NCBI GenBank assembly: GCA_020634795.1
Contig: JACKAZ010000004.1
Span: 180,001-244,000 of the forward strand
Direction of reading: 5' to 3'
Length of the DNA: 64,000 nt
Origin: Ardenticatenales bacterium
GTDB taxonomy: Bacteria > Chloroflexota > Anaerolineae > Ardenticatenales > Ardenticatenaceae
Shown piece by piece: positions 1-9,095 of this stretch. Under the pieces are notes generated by a model. It saw nothing but the letters and a program-made list of their open reading frames with translations. It did no database searches and was not told the DNA's origin. A program made the position numbers and the translations under genes. Position 1 is the stretch's first letter, and each line of letters opens with the position of its first letter.

Positions 1-703
<703 letters not shown>

Positions 704-788
704 GGCATTTGCACGGTGATTGTGCCTCGCATGGACCAGTCGGAGAGTGAGTTAACAGACGATATTCGACGCGAGATGGAGCGCGGAA

Positions 789-911
789 GGGAGGCGGTGA
801 TTTTCGCCATGGGGAACACCCGGACCCATCCCGAACCCGGCAGTTAAGCCCATGTGCGCCGATGATACTGCACCCGCAAGGGTGTGGGAAAGTAGGTCAT
901 TGCCGCTTCCC
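789..911 (+). rRNA. 5S ribosomal RNA
   Basis: The segment carries the 5S hallmark CCCGAACCCGGCAGTTAAGCCC at about 830-851. Its ends pair with each other to form helix I: the GGAAGGGAGGCGGTGA region pairs with TCATTGCCGCTTCCCTTCC. The length fits the usual 115-120 nt. The exact ends are estimated from the helix. It lies directly after the 23S gene and before a strong terminator, so it closes the rRNA operon. Confidence 0.93.
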
Positions 912-943
912 TTCCACGCTTCACCTTATAGGTCACAACATAC

Positions 944-979
944 AAAGAGCGAACTTGGTCTCAAGTCCGCTCTTTTTTG
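944..979 (+). terminator. Intrinsic terminator of the rRNA operon
   Basis: The arm AAAGAGCGAACTT pairs with AAGTCCGCTCTTT, closing a small loop (a G-C-rich stem with one interruption) and ending in a run of six T. It lies about 30 nt after the 5S gene and reads on the plus strand. Confidence 0.85.
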
Positions 980-1613
980 TTGTCTATGGATTGCCTTCCC
1001 AAGATTGGGGGGTAGAGCGCGGGGGGAAGCGAGGGGGATCGCTGTGAATCCGCTTCGTTCGGACAACACGCAACACCAATATGAAAACAATACCTCACAC
1101 AAGCTCTCCTCTTTTGTTGAGCCTGCCTCACCCCTTAGGCCTCCGGTGGCTCTTCCTCAATTCGAAAGCTGGAGCAGACCAGCGCCGACTGCGGATGCGT
1201 GTTCTCCACGAGTGCCAGCGCCTCCTTCAACATCCGCAACACGATCTCGCGGCTCTGCACGCCACCATAAACGCCCTCAAAATCAACGATTGTTCGGTTC
1301 ACTGCGGCCTGCCCTTTCGGCTATGAGTTTAGTGAGTTGAGCGTTCAGGAGTGGGGACTTACTCGGCTTTCGCGTTGTGTCTCATTGAGATTCCGCTTTC
1401 CACTTTCCGCTTCCTGCGTTCGGAGCCTGCCTTGAACGAAGTATTCGCGTAGCGACCCCGAAGGGCTAGGCTCTTCTGCATTTTCTGCGTTCAGATCGTG
1501 TCAACGCTTCAACGCTTCTCCTTTGCTCCGTTCCAACGATTTGACGATGCGCCCCGTTCGTGTCATCGTACCGCCATTGTAGAAGATCGCCCCCCATTGG
1601 AGAAAGCGTTGTC
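980..1613. other. rRNA-to-lipoprotein intergenic region
   Basis: Apart from the possible small minus-strand gene at 1135-1302, I see no gene here. The segment 1391-1418 is a run of 7-base units (TTCCGCT, TTCCACT, TTCCGCT, TCCTGCG), and 1500-1517 repeats CAACGCTT. Both belong to the short tandem repeat class found in many intergenic spots of this window. Confidence 0.5.
1135..1302 (-). CDS. Possible small hypothetical protein (55 aa)
   Basis: A minus-strand frame of 55 codons starts at a GTG preceded by AAAGGG at a workable distance and ends in TAA at 1135. The product begins VNRTIVDFEG and ends with an acidic tail EEEPPEA. Its amino-acid composition looks like a folded soluble protein, with alternating hydrophobic and charged residues. 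I recognise no family. It sits alone between the rRNA terminator and the lipoprotein gene, on the opposite strand. The overlapping plus-strand frames look like shadows with odd compositions. The call rests only on composition and a plausible ribosome-binding site. Confidence 0.4.
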   Translation of the reverse strand: MNRTIVDFEGVYGGVQSREIVLRMLKEALALVENTHPQSALVCSSFRIEEEPPEA

Positions 1614-2126
1614 ATGTTTCAGCGACTATTCGCCCTGCTCTGCGTGGTCTGGCTCGTGATGGCCGTGGTGGCATGCGATGCGACCACCGCGCCCGACGAC
1701 GCCCCCGCCACGCTCCCCACGGCCTCCACCACGTTTGAGCCATCGTCCACCAGCACTGCCGTCACCAACGCCGATCATGGCGACGCCGCGCCAGTGCTGA
1801 CTTGGCATCGTGAAGGGGGCATTGCTGGCTTTTGCGACGAGCTGGCAATGTATGACACCGGGTTGGTGCAGAGCTTCTCTTGCAAGGAAGCCAACGGCGA
1901 AGCGCCCGTGTGGGAGGCGCAGCTTTCCACCGAAGCACTGACCGAGTTACAGCGCTGGCAAGCCACGTATGGCAGTATTGATCAAACGTGGTCCGACGAG
2001 GCCACTGCCGACGGGATGACCGAACAGATTAGCTTTGTCGGTCAGGGCGGCGAAACAGCGGATGAGTTGACCCTGCAAACGATGCGTGACTTCGCCGTGA
2101 AGGAATTCCTGACGCAGATGCCCTAA
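1614..2126 (+). CDS. Small secreted lipoprotein, function unknown
   Basis: The product is 170 aa. The N-terminus is a lipoprotein signal peptide: MFQR, a hydrophobic stretch, then a VVAC lipobox with the lipidated Cys at residue 21. A Thr/Ser/Pro-rich linker covers residues 23-55. The globular rest (about 58-170) contains two further cysteines that could form a disulfide. I chose the start at 1614 because it places the signal sequence at the very N-terminus and has a GGAGAAAG stretch upstream; the 18 codons before it are not signal-like. I recognise no family. It converges with dps across a shared hairpin. It is likely an envelope protein facing outward. Confidence 0.75.
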   Translation: MFQRLFALLCVVWLVMAVVACDATTAPDDAPATLPTASTTFEPSSTSTAVTNADHGDAAPVLTWHREGGIAGFCDELAMYDTGLVQSFSCKEANGEAPVWEAQLSTEALTELQRWQATYGSIDQTWSDEATADGMTEQISFVGQGGETADELTLQTMRDFAVKEFLTQMP

Positions 2127-2143
2127 CGACCGATAAGAAACAG

Positions 2144-2172
2144 AACCGCCGCCTCACTTCGAGGCGGCGGTT
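2144..2172. terminator. Bidirectional hairpin between lipoprotein gene and dps
   Basis: A perfect 12-bp inverted repeat, AACCGCCGCCTC and GAGGCGGCGGTT, surrounds a 5-nt loop. It sits between two convergent genes, 18 nt after one stop and 20 nt before the other. The minus-strand exit is followed by a moderately T-rich stretch. Confidence 0.75.
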
Positions 2173-2191
2173 GCTATCACCGTACTGTTGT

Positions 2192-2683
2192 TTACCCTTG
2201 CAGATGGGCTTCGATGAACCAAAGCCCCTTGTCTAGGTCACGGGAAAGGGCGGTGAAAAGATCGGCGCTGTCCATGTCGCCCGCTTCGTCCGCCTCGTCG
2301 ATCGCTTTGCGTGCGGATTCTGCGACCGTCGCGTATCGATCGGCGATCATCGCCGCCACTTCTAAGTCCTGGTAAATCTCCTCATCATAGGGGGCGAGGC
2401 GCGAGTTTTCCGACGCCATTCGCACCGTCCCATGGGCGATGCCGCCCAACATCGTGACACGTTCGGCCACGATGTCGATGTGCCCGATCACAATGCCAGC
2501 CAGCATGTCAAACAGTTCGTGCAACTGCTGGAAATTGGGGCCTTTGACGTTCCAGTGGGCCTGCTTGACCTGGCTGTATAGGTCGCTCAGATCGGCAAGA
2601 TGCTGATTGAGTAACCCCACCACCGTGTTGCGCGTGGTCGCGCTCATGTCGTTGCGGGTTTTGAAAGGTGTTTTGGTTGCCAT
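2192..2683 (-). CDS. dps: Dps-family DNA-protection ferritin
   Basis: The product is 163 aa, the normal Dps size. Dps proteins form a 12-subunit shell in the cytoplasm that oxidises and stores iron using hydrogen peroxide and can coat DNA during starvation or oxidative stress. The intersubunit ferroxidase ligands are visible with the family's exact spacing: His43 (in QAHWNVKG), His55, Asp59, Asp70 and Glu74. A basic N-terminal tail (MATKTPFKTR) could contact DNA. It is transcribed alone, convergent with the upstream lipoprotein gene and divergent from the EamA gene. No obvious Fur- or OxyR-type operator was recognised by eye. Confidence 0.93.
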   Translation of the reverse strand: MATKTPFKTRNDMSATTRNTVVGLLNQHLADLSDLYSQVKQAHWNVKGPNFQQLHELFDMLAGIVIGHIDIVAERVTMLGGIAHGTVRMASENSRLAPYDEEIYQDLEVAAMIADRYATVAESARKAIDEADEAGDMDSADLFTALSRDLDKGLWFIEAHLQG

Positions 2684-2790
2684 CAGAGGATCTCTTTCTA
2701 TCTATTCACAGAATCGCCGCGAGCGAAGCCGTCCGCTCGCAACACAAAATTATACCCCGCATTCAAGCGGCTCACAAGGAGATGTCACCC

Positions 2791-3225
2791 ATGACCATGA
2801 CCTCGCACTGGCTGATATGGGCCGCGCTGTCGGCCCTTTTCGCGGCGCTGACGGCGATCTTCGCGAAGGTCGGGGTGGCGGGGATCGATTCCGATTTGGC
2901 AACGCTGGTGCGCACCGCAGTCGTCTTCCTGCTGTTGACGTTGCTCGTGCTGCTCAGTGGCAAGTGGCGTAACCCGCTGGCGCTGCCACATAAGACGCTC
3001 ACCTTCCTCACCCTTTCCGGCTTGGCAACGGGCGCCTCGTGGCTCTGCTACTTTCGGGCGCTGCAGCTCGGCGATGCGTCGAAGGTCGCGCCCGTCGACA
3101 AGCTGAGCGTGGTGCTGGTCGCGATTTTTGCCGTCGCCTTCCTCGGCGAACGGCTCGACCCGCGCGAATGGCTCGGCATTTCCCTCGTCGCGGGCGGGGC
3201 CATCCTCCTTGCCCTCACGCCGTAG
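2791..3225 (+). CDS. EamA-family half-size membrane transporter
   Basis: The product is 144 aa with about five hydrophobic helices: HWLIWAALSALFAALTAIFAK, then VVFLLLTLLVLL, a GLATGASWLCYFRALQLG segment, VVLVAIFAVAFLGERL and a final GISLVAGGAILLAL. The motif around FLGERL is typical of one EamA repeat. Proteins of this length carry a single EamA repeat and probably work as homodimers, exporting small metabolites; the substrate cannot be told. The start at 2791 is preferred over the ATG at 2782 because AAGGAG at 2776-2781 then has a 9-nt spacer instead of one base. It reads away from dps. Confidence 0.85.
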   Translation: MTMTSHWLIWAALSALFAALTAIFAKVGVAGIDSDLATLVRTAVVFLLLTLLVLLSGKWRNPLALPHKTLTFLTLSGLATGASWLCYFRALQLGDASKVAPVDKLSVVLVAIFAVAFLGERLDPREWLGISLVAGGAILLALTP

Positions 3226-3299
3226 GGCCACGGCTGACGCCATTGCCTCGGCAAGGTAATGCGGTGCGCTGCCATGTTCCCCACGTGGCGGCGCGGCGG

Positions 3300-3342
3300 A
3301 ACGCCCTGCCACAGCGCCCCACATCGGGCGATGCAGGGCGTT
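3300..3342. terminator. Hairpin between convergent genes
   Basis: The arms AACGCCCTGC and GCAGGGCGTT (10 bp) enclose a second nested stem CGCCC/GGGCG. It sits between the EamA gene and the end of the large surface protein, which converge. There is no strong T tract, so termination is inferred from position and structure. Confidence 0.55.
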
Positions 3343-3364
3343 GTGATGGGGCGATGTTAATGCG

Positions 3365-6300
3365 TTACACCGTCTTGTCTTTGGCGGGCCGTCGCCAGAT
3401 GAGCACAACTGCCACGCCGATCAACAGCCCAACCGAGAGCGGCCAGCCCCGTGGCGTCGAGCTGCGATCAAAAGTGGCCAACCTGACTGCCGTCGGCTCG
3501 GTCAACGTTGCCTCGGTCGGGCCAACCAGCTCGCTGCTCCCATCCACCATCACCAGCTCCAACCAATAATAGTAACGACCCGGCGTGACCGTCCCATCTC
3601 GCCATTCGTAGCTGCCCCCCGCTGGCAATCCACTCAACTGGGCGGGGATAAGGGTGGGGTTGAGGGGCAGCCCACCGACGGCTGCAGGATCGGCGGTGCG
3701 GTAGAGGTTAAAGCCTGCCACATTCTCTTCAGAGATCGTTGCCCACAACAGGCGAATCGCCCGTTCGATTGGCTCGGCTTCAAAGAAGGCGACGTTGGTG
3801 CTGGTCGGGATGCGATTCATCACCAGATCAAGGTCGGTCACTTCGGAAGGCACGCCCACCACGGGGCTGGTGATTGTTTCGTAATTCGGCGCACTCACCA
3901 CCACATACCAGCAGCCCGCCGCCACATCCCAGCCGTAATGGCCATCGCTGTCGGTTCGTTGCTGGCTCATCACCGGATCGATCAGCGTCGGCAATGGGGG
4001 AACAACCACGCCCTCGCTGGTGGGGGCTGGCTGGCTCCACGGGGCGCCGCTCACCTTCGATTCGTTCGATTCGCAACGTTGGGGGCCAACGTCGTCGGCA
4101 TGGCTGCGCGCCCGCCAGCTCGGCACTTGATAAAGCGTGACCGTGGCCCCCACCACCGGTTCGCCCGTTATGCCATCCGTGACAAAGCCACTGGGATCGA
4201 AGAGCTGGAAGCTGCCCACGTTGATGTTGGTTGGCGTGCCGTCACAGTCCCAGCCAATCGTCATGCTCTGCGTCCGTGCCGTGCGCCACGCGCCGCTGAT
4301 CGTGATGAGGCCCGTCGTGTAGCTGCTGCCCCCTGCATCCCCCATGATGTAGTCGCGGTCGCCGACGGTGAAGATCACTTGGCTGGGCGTGATGCCCGCC
4401 GAGCAACTGATCAGGCCCGGCGGGGTGGTGATCGTTGTGGTGCAAGAAGGGTGGCTGCGATGTTGGCGAATAACGATCTGCCCATCGCTGCCAATCGTGA
4501 CAACGCAACTGCCCGTGCCGATGACATCACTGTACTCGATGTCGGCCAGCACTGCATCGATGTTGGCCGTGGTTGCCCCCTTGGTGACGGGTACATCGGT
4601 CGCCGAGGCGAAATCGCTCTGATCGTCGTAAAATTCGCTGTTGTAGCGGCCCGCCGGATCGACGAAGGAGAGCCGATAGCTGCCCGTTGCCAGGGCCGCG
4701 ATCGTGTAATTGCCATCCAGATCGCTCTCGACCTGAGCGGCGCTCTGCCACGTCCCATCGTTGTCCTGCAGCGCCGTCACGCGGATGCCCGCGATCCCCG
4801 CGCCCAGCGCGGTGGTGACGGTGCCGGTGATGAGTCCGCCCGGCTCCAGTGTGGCGGGGTTGGCCGTTGTGATCTCTCCGTCGGTGACGCTCAAGAGGGT
4901 GGCGCTCCCCCAATTGTCCGCCTCATCGTAATACTCCGGTGCGAAGCCCCCGTCGGCGCTGAAGCGCAAGCCATAGTCGCCGCTCGCCAACTGCGTGAAC
5001 TGGTAACTGCCGTCGCTGGCCGCCTCTACGACGCCGATCAGATACCAGTCCCCGCTCCCATCGCTACTTACGTCGCGGTACAGCTCGACCGTCGGGTTGC
5101 CACTGCCTTCCAAGAGAACAGTCGTACTCACATTGCCGATCAGTTGACCGCTGGCCGTGCCCACCTGCAAACAGGGGGAAAACTCGGAGCTGTTGCCCTC
5201 GGGGTCGGTCGCAGTGGCGACCACGAAGTCGCCCGCTGGCACGAGCGCAGGGAGCGCCTGAGCGTGGCTCAACTGGCCCGCGCTGTCGCTCTGCACCACC
5301 CCGCTCCCCAAATAGCGCCGCCCTTCCCCGTAGCCGCTGCTGTCGCAGCCCGTCACACCAAAATAATCGAGGGTGAAGAGCGTGTTACTGATCGTCTCCA
5401 TCGTGGCGATGGTGTAAGTCGCGCCGCCGTGCGTGGCGGCGTCGCTCAGTTCGGGGTAATTCTGCGTCATGTTGGCAGCCATATCGATATCGCCCAGATC
5501 GTTTAGGCTTACGCCATCGCCGTTGAGGTCGATGCCGAGGCCGCCGTTGGCATAGATTTGGTTCATGCGGATGGCCTGCCGTGGCTGGCCCATCACCCGC
5601 ACGCCATCCAAACCGTTGTGGGCGATCTGGTTCCCCTCGAAGAGATTGCCCGTTGCATAACCAATCGTGTAATCACTGAGGATGCCGTGGCCGCCGTTGC
5701 CCAGCGCCAGCTCGTGGCTCAGATCGGTGCCAATCGCGTTGCCCTGCACCGTGATGTCGCGGATGCGCTTGTTGGTGAAGAAGATGCCGTGGCCCCCATT
5801 GGCCGCGATCAGGTTGGCATCCGTCCGCTCAGGGCCGCCGATTAGAATGTTGCGCGTCCGGTCGTTGACCAGATTCGTGCCGAAGATTTCGATGCCGTCC
5901 CCCCCATTGCCGAGGGGGCTGATCCCATCCGCCGCTACGCCGATCAGATTGCCCTGTACTCGGAGCTGTGTGCTGCCGTACAGTCCATAGGCATGGGCGA
6001 GCTTCATGCCGTTGTCGCCGTTCCCCGAAATCAGGTTGTCGGCATAGAGACAGCTTCCACAGCGGCCACTGTCGAAGCCCGTACCGCCGTTGGGAATGGC
6101 GCTCGTTCCCGTCAAATCAGTGCCGATGGAGTTGCCGATGACCCGATGGCCGTTGACCGAAATGAGGCCGTTGCTGCCGAGGTAGAGGCCGGTCGTGCCA
6201 TTGCCGGAAATTAGATTGCCTGCTGCCGGGTCGTCGCCGCCAATAAGCGCATCGGAATGGATGTTGGTAAGCCGAATGCCCTGCCCGCCATTGCTGATTG

Positions 6301-7645
6301 CCACGCTGCCCGTGATCTCTGTTCCCACAAAATTGCCCTGAACCACGATCCGCCGCCCGCCATCCTCCACAAAAAGCCCATGGTAAGAACTGCTGCTGCC
6401 GTTGCCGGAAATCAGATTGCAGGCGCCGCTACAGTGGCCGCCCACCGCTACGCCCTCCGTGCCACCGACCAGCAGATCGTTGCTGCCCGACCCTTGCAGG
6501 TAGATGCCATGCTGCCCGTTGGGCAGCGGCTGCGTCCCCGCGATGTCGGTGCCGATGAAATTGCCCTGAATCTGATGTGAGTGGCCGACCGCTGTGCCAT
6601 AGATAGCGGAACGATTGTTGCCCGAAATCAGGTTGCGGGCCTCGGCCATGCTGCCGCCGATCTGCGTCATGTCGGGTGAACCACGACCGCTGCCAGGATA
6701 GGATTTGAAGAAGATGCCGTGGCGCGAATTGGGGATGGGACTCGTTCCCGTCAGATCGCTGCCGATGTAGTTCCCGACGATCAGGGTGCGATCGGCCTCC
6801 TCATCCCCGATAAAGATGCCGCTGTCACTGTCGCCATTGCCGTTGCCGGAGATCAGATTGCAAGCGCCGGTGCAGGGGCCGCCGACCGTGATGCCGACCG
6901 TGCCGCCGATCTGTGTGTCGGGACTATCGAAGATCGTGATGCCGTGGTTGTCGTTGCGTAGGGCTGCGTCGCCCGCAGCGGTCGTGCCGATGCGATTGCC
7001 TTGAATCACGTTGAAGGAGGCCGATGGACTTTCGATGCGGATGCCCGCGCTCCCATTCCCCGAGACCAGATTCCCCTCACCCACGGCCGCACCGCCGATC
7101 TGGTTGTGGCTGCCGCCGCTGATCAGGATGCCATAGCTCCCGTTGCCCAGATCGATTGTCCCGCTGTGGTCGGTGCCGACATAGCTATCTTGCACGCTGT
7201 TGTTGTCGCCGCTGATCCGCAGCCCATTGCCCGGAAAGCTATGGATCACAAAGCCCTGCACCGTGCTATCCGACGTTTCCAGCGTTAGTCCATCGCCGCT
7301 GGCCGCGCTGCCATCCAATGCCACCCGTTGGCTTCCCCCGCTGTTGCCGTCGATCAGCACGGGGTCAACGATGATCGGCAAGGTGCCGCTGATGGCGATG
7401 GTGGGCGCTGGCAGGCCGAGCGCAAAAACGATGGTGTCGGCCCCCGTGTTGGCATTGGCGGCGCTGATCGCTTCGCGCAAGGAGCAGTGGCTGCTGTCGC
7501 AGAGGCCGTCGTCGTTGTCGTCGCTGCTGGTGACCGTGAAGCTTTGTGACGGACTGTCGGCCTGCGCAGCCAGCCGCTGCGGCCATGCAATCACCACGAG
7601 GAGAAGAGCCAGCGAAAAGAAAAAGGAAATCTGAGAACGGAGCAT
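3365..7645 (-). CDS. Large secreted CSLREA-type beta-helix surface protein
   Basis: The product is 1426 aa. A signal peptide (MLRSQISFFFSLALLLVVIAW) ends near AAQA. A CSLREAI motif, the N-terminal signature of a class of Chloroflexota surface proteins, follows at about residue 56. Residues of roughly 60-740 form a long right-handed beta-helix with recurring NLISGNG and GNFIGTD turns. The rest holds two carboxypeptidase-regulatory-like beta sandwiches (each with a GSYQF or GNYTI turn), a Cys-containing domain, another such sandwich, and a C-terminal membrane anchor (VGLLIGVAVVLIW followed by RRPAKDK). The start at 7645 puts the signal peptide first and has GAGGT about 10 nt upstream. It is likely cell-surface anchored, with an adhesive or polysaccharide-binding role inferred only from architecture. 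Confidence 0.85.
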   Translation of the reverse strand: MLRSQISFFFSLALLLVVIAWPQRLAAQADSPSQSFTVTSSDDNDDGLCDSSHCSLREAISAANANTGADTIVFALGLPAPTIAISGTLPIIVDPVLIDGNSGGSQRVALDGSAASGDGLTLETSDSTVQGFVIHSFPGNGLRISGDNNSVQDSYVGTDHSGTIDLGNGSYGILISGGSHNQIGGAAVGEGNLVSGNGSAGIRIESPSASFNVIQGNRIGTTAAGDAALRNDNHGITIFDSPDTQIGGTVGITVGGPCTGACNLISGNGNGDSDSGIFIGDEEADRTLIVGNYIGSDLTGTSPIPNSRHGIFFKSYPGSGRGSPDMTQIGGSMAEARNLISGNNRSAIYGTAVGHSHQIQGNFIGTDIAGTQPLPNGQHGIYLQGSGSNDLLVGGTEGVAVGGHCSGACNLISGNGSSSSYHGLFVEDGGRRIVVQGNFVGTEITGSVAISNGGQGIRLTNIHSDALIGGDDPAAGNLISGNGTTGLYLGSNGLISVNGHRVIGNSIGTDLTGTSAIPNGGTGFDSGRCGSCLYADNLISGNGDNGMKLAHAYGLYGSTQLRVQGNLIGVAADGISPLGNGGDGIEIFGTNLVNDRTRNILIGGPERTDANLIAANGGHGIFFTNKRIRDITVQGNAIGTDLSHELALGNGGHGILSDYTIGYATGNLFEGNQIAHNGLDGVRVMGQPRQAIRMNQIYANGGLGIDLNGDGVSLNDLGDIDMAANMTQNYPELSDAATHGGATYTIATMETISNTLFTLDYFGVTGCDSSGYGEGRRYLGSGVVQSDSAGQLSHAQALPALVPAGDFVVATATDPEGNSSEFSPCLQVGTASGQLIGNVSTTVLLEGSGNPTVELYRDVSSDGSGDWYLIGVVEAASDGSYQFTQLASGDYGLRFSADGGFAPEYYDEADNWGSATLLSVTDGEITTANPATLEPGGLITGTVTTALGAGIAGIRVTALQDNDGTWQSAAQVESDLDGNYTIAALATGSYRLSFVDPAGRYNSEFYDDQSDFASATDVPVTKGATTANIDAVLADIEYSDVIGTGSCVVTIGSDGQIVIRQHRSHPSCTTTITTPPGLISCSAGITPSQVIFTVGDRDYIMGDAGGSSYTTGLITISGAWRTARTQSMTIGWDCDGTPTNINVGSFQLFDPSGFVTDGITGEPVVGATVTLYQVPSWRARSHADDVGPQRCESNESKVSGAPWSQPAPTSEGVVVPPLPTLIDPVMSQQRTDSDGHYGWDVAAGCWYVVVSAPNYETITSPVVGVPSEVTDLDLVMNRIPTSTNVAFFEAEPIERAIRLLWATISEENVAGFNLYRTADPAAVGGLPLNPTLIPAQLSGLPAGGSYEWRDGTVTPGRYYYWLELVMVDGSSELVGPTEATLTEPTAVRLATFDRSSTPRGWPLSVGLLIGVAVVLIWRRPAKDKTV

Positions 7646-8066
7646 AGGGGAGAAACCTCGCACTGTTGGCGTCTGACATGGAATAGCCTGCCCACCGATT
7701 GCATCCTTTGGGCACGATCTTGGCACGTACCCCCCATCCTATCATCAGGGTTCGCCCTTGTCATCGGCCAAAAGTACAATATGCACTCGTGGCGGGGACA
7801 TGGGCGCCTATCTGTGCGTCTTTTTGCCCAGACCCTGCCCTGTGCCACCCTTATCAACATTCGAAAGAGGAACGTTGGAACGTTGGAACGTTAGAGCGTT
7901 GGAACGTTGGAACGTTGGAACGCAGGAAACGGAAGATGAAGGGCAAAAAGCGGTCGCGTAGCGATTTATTACACAGACCACGCTCTTTCCATTCTCCACT
8001 CTCCACACCCTCTGTCCCCAACCCCTGAATAACCAGAGCGATCAAACAAAAAAGAAAGCTACACCT
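7646..8066. other. Divergent intergenic region with tandem repeats
   Basis: This region separates the divergent surface-protein gene and the Sm-like gene, so both promoters should lie here; none is clear by eye. It holds the octamer run at 7871-7922 and a weaker heptamer run (TCTCCAC units) near 7986-8005. Confidence 0.6.
7871..7922. repeat. Tandem octamer repeat (GTTGGAAC units)
   Basis: Six or so consecutive copies of an 8-base unit AACGTTGG occur, with one variant copy (TTAGAGCG) in the middle. It is intergenic. It belongs to the same class of 7-9 base tandem runs seen elsewhere in the window. Confidence 0.9.
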
Positions 8067-8288
8067 ATGGAAGAGATCATTCGCGACCAGATGTTGGAAC
8101 AGGAAATCACGGTGCTCACCGCCAGCGGGGGCAAATTCTCCGGCACGGTGCAGAGCGTGCATAACGGTGTTTTGACGCTGACTTACAAAGAGAAAACGAG
8201 CTACATTGCGGTCGAACGAATCGAGGCGGTGTGGGCGACGAGTGATGAGGATGGCCGATCGGTCTCGATCGGCTTTGGTGGCCGCTAA
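8067..8288 (+). CDS. Small Sm/SH3-like beta-barrel protein
   Basis: The product is 73 aa with no signal peptide. It reads as a compact beta barrel: a helix (MEEIIRDQMLEQ), then ITVLTASGGKFSGTVQSV, GVLTLTYK, YIAVERIEAVW. The pattern of a strand, a G-x-x-x-G turn and a hydrophobic strand is like Sm/LSm or SH3-type small domains such as DUF6897-like proteins. The fold is inferred; the exact family is not certain. Its TAA stop directly abuts the ATG of the HipA-like kinase with zero spacing, so the two are almost surely cotranscribed and translationally coupled. It may bind RNA or act as an adaptor for its neighbours. Confidence 0.7.
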   Translation: MEEIIRDQMLEQEITVLTASGGKFSGTVQSVHNGVLTLTYKEKTSYIAVERIEAVWATSDEDGRSVSIGFGGR

Positions 8289-9095
8289 ATGACGAGCGGC
8301 TATCTGGCGGCGGAGCGCGTGCCGGAACGGCTGCGCACCGTCCGCGTCACCCGCTACGTCACCCCGCTGCGCGAGGGCGGCTCGCTGCCCGCCATCGTGG
8401 AGGCGGAGGACGACGGCCTCTATGTGCTGAAGTTTCGTGGTGCGGGACAGGGGCCGAAGGCGCTCGTCGCCGAGTTGGTGGTGGGCGAGATCGGGCGGAC
8501 GCTGGGGCTGCGCGTGCCAGAACTGGTGCTGGCCGAGCTGGACCCGCTCTTGGCGCGGAGCGAACCCGACCCCGAAATTCAGGCGCTGATCGCGACCAGC
8601 GGCGGGCTGAACCTCGCGCTCGACTATCTGCCCGGTGCACTCAACTTCGAGGCTGGCGCGCCGCCACTCATCGCGCCGATGTTGGCCTCGCGCATCCTTT
8701 GGTTCGATGCCTTTGCCATGAATATGGATCGCACCGCCCGCAACCCCAACATGCTGATCTGGCACCAGAATCTATGGCTGATCGACCACGGCGCGGCCTT
8801 CTACATCCATCATTCTGATGCGGATATGCGGTCACGCGCCACACAGCGCTTCACGCCGATCCGCGATCACGTCCTGCTGCCCCGTGCCAGCGAACTGTCC
8901 GCCATCGACGAGGAGATGGCGGCACGGCTGACGGCGGATCGGCTGCGCCACATCCTCTCCTTGGTGCCGGATGGTTGGTTGGTGAACGAGGGTGAAAGCG
9001 CCGAAGCACGCCGTGCGGACTATGTGGAGACCTTTTTGGCACGATTGGCCACACCCCGTCTCTGGCTACAGGAGGCGATCGATGCACGCGGTTGA
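8289..9095 (+). CDS. HipA-like protein kinase
   Basis: The product is 268 aa, much shorter than classical HipA (about 440), and lacks the N-terminal HipA subdomain. The kinase core is visible: Lys48 in YVLKFRG as candidate ATP-binding lysine, Glu62 as its partner, the catalytic loop MNMDRTARNPN with Asp147 and Asn152/154, and the metal-binding Asp166 in LIDHGAAF. It probably phosphorylates a protein substrate; the target is unknown. No HipB-like antitoxin lies next to it, so it is not a standard hipBA toxin. It starts right after the Sm-like gene's stop and overlaps the DUF3037 gene by 14 nt. HipA-like kinases paired with DUF3037 recur in bacteria. Confidence 0.82.
   Translation: MTSGYLAAERVPERLRTVRVTRYVTPLREGGSLPAIVEAEDDGLYVLKFRGAGQGPKALVAELVVGEIGRTLGLRVPELVLAELDPLLARSEPDPEIQALIATSGGLNLALDYLPGALNFEAGAPPLIAPMLASRILWFDAFAMNMDRTARNPNMLIWHQNLWLIDHGAAFYIHHSDADMRSRATQRFTPIRDHVLLPRASELSAIDEEMAARLTADRLRHILSLVPDGWLVNEGESAEARRADYVETFLARLATPRLWLQEAIDARG

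Noticed and set aside
3938..5506. Long plus-strand frame (522 codons) across the beta-helix gene
   Set aside because: It is the opposite-strand shadow of the surface protein. Its composition is Arg/Ala/Val-rich and has no signal peptide or family motif.
8289..9095. Classical HipBA toxin-antitoxin module
   Set aside because: No HipB-like DNA-binding gene adjoins; the partners are an Sm-like gene and DUF3037, so I do not call it a toxin-antitoxin system.
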